The position numbers and the translations under genes are program-made. From an uncultured Bacteroidales bacterium (GTDB lineage: Bacteria; Bacteroidota; Bacteroidia; Bacteroidales; UBA932), in the NCBI GenBank assembly GCA_944326225.1, contig CALVDI010000010.1, positions 1 to 49,672 on the forward strand: a stretch of DNA of 49,672 nt, read 5' to 3'. Below the pieces are notes generated by a model that ran no database searches, was not told the DNA's origin, and was given only the letters and a program-made list of their open reading frames with translations. Below are positions 44,859-49,672 of this stretch, one piece after another. Position 1 is the stretch's first letter. The number at the start of each line of letters is the position of its first letter.

Positions 44859-45713
44859 ATGACATATCATAAAGACATAACAGCCGTCGCTTCCGACAGA
44901 TTTCCCATAAGTATACGCAAAGATGACCGTATCGTTTCCCTTGGATCATGCTTCTCCAGTGAGATAGGAGACAGACTGGCTGAAGATGGATACCATATCC
45001 TCAACAACCCGTTCGGAGTACTGTACAACCCGGCATCTATAGCCAACTCCATACACAGGCTTGCCAATGCCGTTCCGTTCACGTCTGCAGATGTGATTCT
45101 CCGGGACACCAATCCGGCATACGGAAAGCCCCCGGGCATAACAGACCCGGCACACAGGCCTATAGCACCTCAAGGCGGTGGATATGTCTCGTTCTACCAT
45201 CACGGAAGTTTCGCGAGGAAATCACCGGAGGAATTTTTGGCAATCGCCAACTCATCACTGGCTGCCGCCTCACAGACTTTTAAAGCTGCCGGGTGGATTC
45301 TCGTCACGTTCGGCACAGCATGGACTTACCGCCATCTCGAACAGGACATCATAGTCTCCAACTGCCACAAGCACCCGGCCCGTGAATTCCGACGGGAACT
45401 GCTCACCGTAGATGACATAAACCATATTTGGAACAGAATACCCGAAACATTCCCCGATAAGCGTTTCATACTGACTCTCTCTCCTATCCGCCATAAAAAA
45501 GACGGCATGCACGGCAATCAGATATCCAAGGCGACCCTCCTGCTTTCCATAGAGCATCTCGTACGCACCTTTCCAAACGTTATGTACTTTCCAGCCTACG
45601 AGATCATACTGGACGAGCTGCGCGATTATTCCTGGTATGCCTCCGACCTGGTCCATCCTTCTCCAGAAGCCGTCGACACAGTCTGGCAACGCTTCCGTAC
45701 AGCCGCGCTATGA
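44859..45713 (+). CDS. GSCFA-domain protein
   Basis: The 284-residue protein contains the defining motif SLGSCFSSEIGD and NPFGVLYNPASIA, and a catalytic-like late segment YSWYASDLVHPSPEA. The family is related to SGNH/GDSL hydrolases, with the Ser in GSCF and the DxxH pair (DLVH) as likely active residues, suggesting an esterase or acyl transferase on glycans or lipids. There is no signal peptide. It is transcribed alone, divergent from tdh. Confidence 0.9.
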   Translation: MTYHKDITAVASDRFPISIRKDDRIVSLGSCFSSEIGDRLAEDGYHILNNPFGVLYNPASIANSIHRLANAVPFTSADVILRDTNPAYGKPPGITDPAHRPIAPQGGGYVSFYHHGSFARKSPEEFLAIANSSLAAASQTFKAAGWILVTFGTAWTYRHLEQDIIVSNCHKHPAREFRRELLTVDDINHIWNRIPETFPDKRFILTLSPIRHKKDGMHGNQISKATLLLSIEHLVRTFPNVMYFPAYEIILDELRDYSWYASDLVHPSPEAVDTVWQRFRTAAL

Positions 45714-45729
45714 CTTGAGCCCAAACAAA

Positions 45730-45758
45730 AAGAGGACAGCTTTCTGAGCCGTCCTCTT
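45730..45758 (-). terminator. Terminator of the Fn3 lipoprotein gene
   Basis: AAGAGGAC (45730-45737) pairs with GTCCTCTT (45751-45758). On the minus strand it ends CCTCTTTTTGTTT, a good T-tract. It may also act weakly on the convergent GSCFA transcript. Confidence 0.75.
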
Positions 45759-45780
45759 GTCAAACAATATTACCTAAAAC

Positions 45781-46848
45781 TTATTTTGCGTTCACACTCC
45801 TGGCGACACCGAAAGCCTCTGCTGAGAAGGACTCGAGTTCGTCAAAACTGCATGCAAAACGTGCTGCCGACTGGTTGGCAGACTTTGTCATCGTTATAGT
45901 GCCGGCCATTGATACAGCTTCGGTAAAAACTCCAACATCACCACCACTGGCTGCGTACGAGAAGAAATCAAGAGCGTTGACTGTGAACGGTCTTTCATCA
46001 CTAAGTACTCCGGAATAAGGTGTTGCTGTCGCAGTCTCACCGCTGAGATTCATGGTGAATGCGGGATACTGGCCGCTCACAATTGTCAACTTGCCATCCA
46101 CTGTACAGATACCCAAGGGACCGAGATAAGAACCGTCTTCCAACTGAGCGACTGAGAATCCAGTGTAAAGACCGAGACCGCCGTTCTCGTCAAGCATACT
46201 GAAAATAGGAAGTTCTGATCCGACAGAAACTTCAAGATCAGACCAGCCTACCATAACAGCACATCCTACAGGATTACCGCTTTCATCCTGGAGGGCATCA
46301 GGAGAATAATAGAACTCCACTTCAGCTGTCTTCGGCTCGTCAACAATCTGAGGACTAACATACTGAGGATTTGCAGGATCCGGAGCCCATTTCACAGACT
46401 TGTCCGAACTTACAGTCCAGAAGCCTATCCAGGGCTGATACTCTGCAGGGATCTCACCGGAAGCAGCCCTGACGGAGAATTCGAGAGTAGCACTCCACTG
46501 GGACTCGGTGTATTCGCTGCCTTCAGCGGGCACAGACCTTACTCTCACCCTATAAGTACCTCCTTCAGGAGTCAGCACCTCATACTGAGTCTCACTTACA
46601 GAGATCATGTTTGCCTCATCATCGTTGAGCACGACATCGTAGGTAGCTGCGTTGGCGATCTCTGCCCACCCTACTACGATACCATTGTCAGTGGTGTCAA
46701 CTATACTCAACTGGGGAACTGCAAGACGGACAGTGGTTCCACCACCGGTGCCGCCGCCGTTGTCGTCGCCATTATTGTCTTTCTCACAGGCGACCATCAC
46801 AGATGACGCAACAAGCGCCATAACTGCATAATAAAGGACTTTTCTCAT
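45781..46848 (-). CDS. Fibronectin type III lipoprotein, paralogue of the 13651 gene
   Basis: The 355-residue lipoprotein has acylated Cys21 followed by EKDNNGDD and a glycine-rich linker. Residues about 40-130 form an Fn3 domain (NGIVVGWAEIANAATYDVVL, YRVRVRSVPAEG). The C-terminal half starts QPWIGFWTVSSDK, the same domain as EEWIGSYTVTSTQ in the island lipoprotein at 13651-14961. ATG 46848 is chosen; a TTG two codons upstream is ignored. It has its own strong promoter and terminator. A surface location is likely; the ligand is unknown. Confidence 0.82.
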   Translation of the reverse strand: MRKVLYYAVMALVASSVMVACEKDNNGDDNGGGTGGGTTVRLAVPQLSIVDTTDNGIVVGWAEIANAATYDVVLNDDEANMISVSETQYEVLTPEGGTYRVRVRSVPAEGSEYTESQWSATLEFSVRAASGEIPAEYQPWIGFWTVSSDKSVKWAPDPANPQYVSPQIVDEPKTAEVEFYYSPDALQDESGNPVGCAVMVGWSDLEVSVGSELPIFSMLDENGGLGLYTGFSVAQLEDGSYLGPLGICTVDGKLTIVSGQYPAFTMNLSGETATATPYSGVLSDERPFTVNALDFFSYAASGGDVGVFTEAVSMAGTITMTKSANQSAARFACSFDELESFSAEAFGVARSVNAK

Positions 46849-46882
46849 AAGCAAATAAATTTTTAAAGTGTTAAAATTTTTA

Positions 46883-46914
46883 CAAATATATAAATATATC
46901 TTTTCAATATCAAA
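46883..46914 (-). promoter_or_regulatory. Promoter of the Fn3 lipoprotein gene
   Basis: On the minus strand TTTG (46914-46911), a 20-base spacer and TATATTTG (46890-46883) form an exact Bacteroides-type promoter. The -33 box overlaps the T-tract of the rplQ terminator. Confidence 0.83.
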
Positions 46915-46944
46915 AGGAGGACCGGTTTTTATATCCTTCCTCCT
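46915..46944 (-). terminator. Terminator of the ribosomal protein/rpoA operon
   Basis: AGGAGGA (46915-46921) pairs with TCCTCCT (46938-46944), followed on the minus strand by TTTTGAT. It lies 36 bases after the rplQ stop. Confidence 0.65.
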
Positions 46945-46980
46945 CTTTCTCTTTATCCGTCAAACTGTGTAAGAACTGCC

Positions 46981-47445
46981 CTACTCAGCTTTGTCATTGC
47001 CTTCTGTCTTGGGTGCTGCGGCTTTCTTACGGCTTCTTCTTGTTGCCGTCTTCTTATTAGATGCATCTTTTACCGAATTCGTTGCATCGTTGAAGTCAAC
47101 AAGTTCGATAAATGCCATATCGGCTGCGTCACCCTGACGGAATCCGGTCTTGATGATACGGGTGTATCCGCCGGGACGGTCAGCGATCCTGGGAGCCACG
47201 TTGCGGAAGAGCTCGGTCACGGCCTCCTTCTGCTTCAGGTAAGCGAAGACAGTACGGCGGGAATGGGTGGAGTCGTCCTTTGACTTGGTGATCAGGGGCT
47301 CTACATACACTCTGAGAGCCTTGGCCTTGGCCACTGTGGTCTCAATCCTCTTGTGGAGGATCAGCGAGCAGGCCATGTTGGCCAGCATCGACTTGCGGTG
47401 GCCGCTCTTGCGTCCTAAATGATTGATTGTCCTATTGTGCCTCAT
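46981..47445 (-). CDS. rplQ: Large ribosomal subunit protein bL17
   Basis: The 154-residue protein begins [20 protein letters not shown], the standard L17 N-terminus, and contains [14 protein letters not shown] and [16 protein letters not shown] basic, alanine-rich tail of about 35 residues extends it. The start codon lies 14 bases inside the end of rpoA, so the genes overlap and are probably translationally coupled. Confidence 0.98.
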   Translation of the reverse strand: MRHNRTINHLGRKSGHRKSMLANMACSLILHKRIETTVAKAKALRVYVEPLITKSKDDSTHSRRTVFAYLKQKEAVTELFRNVAPRIADRPGGYTRIIKTGFRQGDAADMAFIELVDFNDATNSVKDASNKKTATRRSRKKAAAPKTEGNDKAE

Positions 47446-48463
47446 TGTTTTCTACGTCTGTTTTCTTCTTTTTAACTTCTATATTGTATTTGGTGACGTC
47501 CATGCCGAAATTGAGTTTCATCTTATCCATGAGAACGTCGATCTCGTTCAGGGACTTCTTGCCGAAATTCCTGAACCGTATCAGCTCAGACCTCTGATGC
47601 GACACCAGATCCGCGAATGTCTCGATATCGGCTGCCTTCAGGCAGTTGAGGGCCCTCACGGAGAGTTCCATATCCGAGAGTTTGGTCAGCAGCAGATGCC
47701 TCATGCGCAGAGCCTCCTCGTCCAGTGCCTCGGGTGCGCTCTTCTCGGGAGGTGTCTCCAGTGAGATCTTCTCGTCCGAGAAAAGCATGAAATGGTAGAT
47801 GAGTATCTTGGCTGCCTCAGTAAGAGCATCCTTGGGATGAATCGAACCGTCGGTGGTAATCTCAAGATTGAGTTTGTCATAATCAGTCTTCTGCTCCACA
47901 CGGTAGTCCTCTACAGAGTAGTTGACGTTCTTAATGGGTGTGAAGATCGAGTCGATGGGAATGGTACCCATAGGCGCTGAATCAACCTTGTTCTCATCCG
48001 AGGGCACATAGCCGCGTCCCTTGCCGATATGCAGCTCGATAACAAGCTTCACTGTCGGTTCCATGGAGCAGATGTGCAGTCCCGGATTGAGCACCGAAAA
48101 GTTACAGAGGTTCTTGGAGATGTCCTCTGCAGTCAGCTCCTGTTTGCCGGCGACTGTAAAACTTACTGTCTCCGACTCCTCTTCCATGACCTCTCTCTTG
48201 AAACGTACCTGTTTGAGATTCAATATGATGTCTACGACACTCTCTATAACTCCGGGGATAGTGTCAAATTCATGGCTTACCCCCTCTATCCTTATGGATG
48301 TAATGGCAAATCCCTCCAACGAGGACAACAGGACTCTGCGCAGGGCATTGCCTATTGTGATCCCGTATCCGGGTTCCAGCGGGCGGAACTCGAACTTACC
48401 GAATGTCTCGGTCGATTCGAGCATTATTACTTTGTCCGGTTTCTGAAATGCTAAAATTGCCAT
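47432..48463 (-). CDS. rpoA: DNA-directed RNA polymerase subunit alpha
   Basis: The 343-residue protein has the alpha N-terminal dimerisation domain ([34 protein letters not shown]) and a C-terminal domain with [22 protein letters not shown] and [15 protein letters not shown]. It is in the canonical rpsM-rpsK-rpsD-rpoA-rplQ order, 11 bases after rpsD. Confidence 0.98.
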   Translation of the reverse strand: MAILAFQKPDKVIMLESTETFGKFEFRPLEPGYGITIGNALRRVLLSSLEGFAITSIRIEGVSHEFDTIPGVIESVVDIILNLKQVRFKREVMEEESETVSFTVAGKQELTAEDISKNLCNFSVLNPGLHICSMEPTVKLVIELHIGKGRGYVPSDENKVDSAPMGTIPIDSIFTPIKNVNYSVEDYRVEQKTDYDKLNLEITTDGSIHPKDALTEAAKILIYHFMLFSDEKISLETPPEKSAPEALDEEALRMRHLLLTKLSDMELSVRALNCLKAADIETFADLVSHQRSELIRFRNFGKKSLNEIDVLMDKMKLNFGMDVTKYNIEVKKKKTDVENNEAQ

Positions 48464-48474
48464 GACGTCACTTA

Positions 48475-49077
48475 TTATTTAGAGTACAGTTCGACGATCA
48501 GCTGCTCGTTGATGGTCTCGGGGATTTCAGTCCTTTCGGGAAGGTTGAGGAATTTGCCGGAAAGGTCGGCGCGGTTCCACTCTATCCATGAGTATTTGCA
48601 TGTATCGGCAACGCTGTTCTGGATAACCTCAAGGCTCTTGGACCTCTCGCGGACACCCACGGTCTGGCCGGGCTTCACTATAGTGGAGGGTATGTTGCAG
48701 ACCTCACCTCCCAGCACTATGTGGCAGTGCGACACAAGCTGACGTGCAGCGGGACGCGAAGGAGCGATACCCATGCGGTATACGATGTTGTCCAGACGGG
48801 ACTCAAGGAGCATCAGCAGGTTCTCACCTGTACGTCCCTGCATCCTGCGTGCCTTCGCATATGTGTTACGGAACTGTCTCTCGAGAACTCCGTAGGTATA
48901 TTTCACCTTCTGTTTCTCCTTGAGCTGGTTGCCGTACTCAGAGATCTTCTTGCGCTTCTTGGCCAGTCCGTGCTGTCCGGGAGGATAGTTTTTCTTCTCG
49001 AAATACTTATCCGGACCGTAGACCGGCTCACCGAACTTACGGGCTATTTTTGTTTTTGGTCCTGTATATCTTGCCAT
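48475..49077 (-). CDS. rpsD: Small ribosomal subunit protein uS4
   Basis: The 200-residue protein has the S4 start [18 protein letters not shown], the central [18 protein letters not shown] and the S4 RNA-binding domain ([30 protein letters not shown]). S4 nucleates 30S assembly. It has no zinc cysteine cluster at its N-terminus. Confidence 0.98.
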   Translation of the reverse strand: MARYTGPKTKIARKFGEPVYGPDKYFEKKNYPPGQHGLAKKRKKISEYGNQLKEKQKVKYTYGVLERQFRNTYAKARRMQGRTGENLLMLLESRLDNIVYRMGIAPSRPAARQLVSHCHIVLGGEVCNIPSTIVKPGQTVGVRERSKSLEVIQNSVADTCKYSWIEWNRADLSGKFLNLPERTEIPETINEQLIVELYSK

Positions 49078-49110
49078 AATATGATACTTTTAAAAACCTG
49101 TTAAACAAAA

Positions 49111-49503
49111 TTATACTTTACGGCGTCCTTTAGGACGGCATCCATTGTGAGGAAGCGGAGTCACGTCGATAATCTCGGTAACTTCAATGCCGGTTCCATG
49201 GATGGTGCGGATCGCGGACTCGCGACCTGCACCGGGACCTTTGACATAAGCCTTGATCTTGCGTAATCCCAGGTCGTATGCAACCTTCGCAGCATCTGCG
49301 GCAGCTACCTGCGCGGCATAGGGAGTGTTCTTCTTGGAACCTCTGAATCCCATCTTACCGGCGGAAGACCAACTGATAACCTGACCGAGAGAGTTGGTCA
49401 TGGTTACGATCACATTGTTGAAAGTCGATGAGATGTGGGCCTCGCCGTAAGCGTCGACCTTTACGACTCTCTTCTTATTTGTTGTTCCTGTTTTCTTTGC
49501 CAT
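49111..49503 (-). CDS. rpsK: Small ribosomal subunit protein uS11
   Basis: The 130-residue protein has [39 protein letters not shown] and the C-terminal [18 protein letters not shown] typical of S11. It forms part of the 30S platform at the E site. It is 33 bases from rpsD and 13 bases from rpsM. Confidence 0.98.
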   Translation of the reverse strand: MAKKTGTTNKKRVVKVDAYGEAHISSTFNNVIVTMTNSLGQVISWSSAGKMGFRGSKKNTPYAAQVAAADAAKVAYDLGLRKIKAYVKGPGAGRESAIRTIHGTGIEVTEIIDVTPLPHNGCRPKGRRKV

Positions 49504-49516
49504 ATTCAGTTAACTG

Positions 49517-49672
49517 TTACTTGGTTGCTTTTTTCTTGTTGGCCACCGTCTTCTTCTTACCCTTACGTGTACGGGCATTGTTCTTTGTGCTCTGACCGCG
49601 TACGGGGAGTCCGATACGGTGACGGATTCCTCTGTAGCATCCGATATCCATCAGACGCTTGATGTTCATCTG
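49517..49672 (-). CDS. rpsM: Small ribosomal subunit protein uS13 (partial, N-terminus outside window)
   Basis: The last 51 codons and stop of S13 are visible at the right edge. They include [37 protein letters not shown] and a lysine-rich tail. This is the segment that contacts the head of the 30S subunit and the P-site tRNA. It opens the visible part of the rpsM-rpsK-rpsD-rpoA-rplQ block. Confidence 0.97.
   Translation of the reverse strand, partial: QMNIKRLMDIGCYRGIRHRIGLPVRGQSTKNNARTRKGKKKTVANKKKATK

Noticed and set aside
1-49672. CRISPR arrays, insertion sequences or prophage
   Set aside because: No regularly spaced repeats, transposase, integrase or phage structural genes were seen on either strand.

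Overview
The window comes from a member of Bacteroidota, most likely the order Bacteroidales and probably a gut or host-associated species. The reasons are a BtuB/BtuG-type vitamin B12 uptake pair, many BACON and DUF4988 surface lipoproteins, a TPR-transmembrane-AraC regulator, GSCFA and DUF3108 proteins, an Rnf operon followed by RseC, and promoters that match the Bacteroides consensus (TTTG at -33, TAnnTTTG at -7) instead of sigma70 boxes. Base composition is moderate to fairly high in GC. Genus cannot be decided from this sequence. I see no phage, insertion sequence, CRISPR array, rRNA or tRNA.

Layout. Positions 1-3300 (minus strand) hold a B12 uptake operon: promoter, cobalamin riboswitch, btuB and the 5' part of btuG, the two genes overlapping by ATGA. 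Positions 3583-5127 (minus) hold gpmI. Positions 5228-19549 form an accessory island: a frameshifted TPR/AraC regulator, then six predicted surface lipoproteins. Two large BACON paralogues face each other at its ends (7028 plus, 19549 minus). Between them lie a frameshifted DUF4988 protein and a three-gene minus-strand operon whose members share a recurring module. The metabolic genes thiD and glyA sit inside this stretch. A TrmH-family methyltransferase follows at 19623.

From 44785 down to 20165 all genes point the same way, with gaps of about 50 bases or less. In transcription order they are: threonine dehydrogenase, an outer-membrane protein, a lipoprotein, tgt, an LptF/G permease, alaS, a permease fused in frame to methionyl-tRNA formyltransferase, thiN, a BASS transporter, two M23 peptidases, a MerR regulator, a Nif3 protein, a zinc-ribbon protein, a class III aminotransferase, dnaB, a DUF3108 protein, rseC, rnfBCDGEA and a small TPR protein. 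A divergent GSCFA gene (44859) and a second Fn3 lipoprotein (46848, minus) separate this run from the ribosomal block rpsM-rpsK-rpsD-rpoA-rplQ at the right edge.

Most notable are the LptF/G-Fmt fusion at 35020-37449, the lipoprotein island with its shared modules and dedicated-looking regulator, two single-base frameshifts in that island, a Tgt lacking its zinc cysteines, two genes with apparently leaderless promoters, and complementarities downstream of the B12 aptamer. Promoters, terminators and domain assignments were read by eye.
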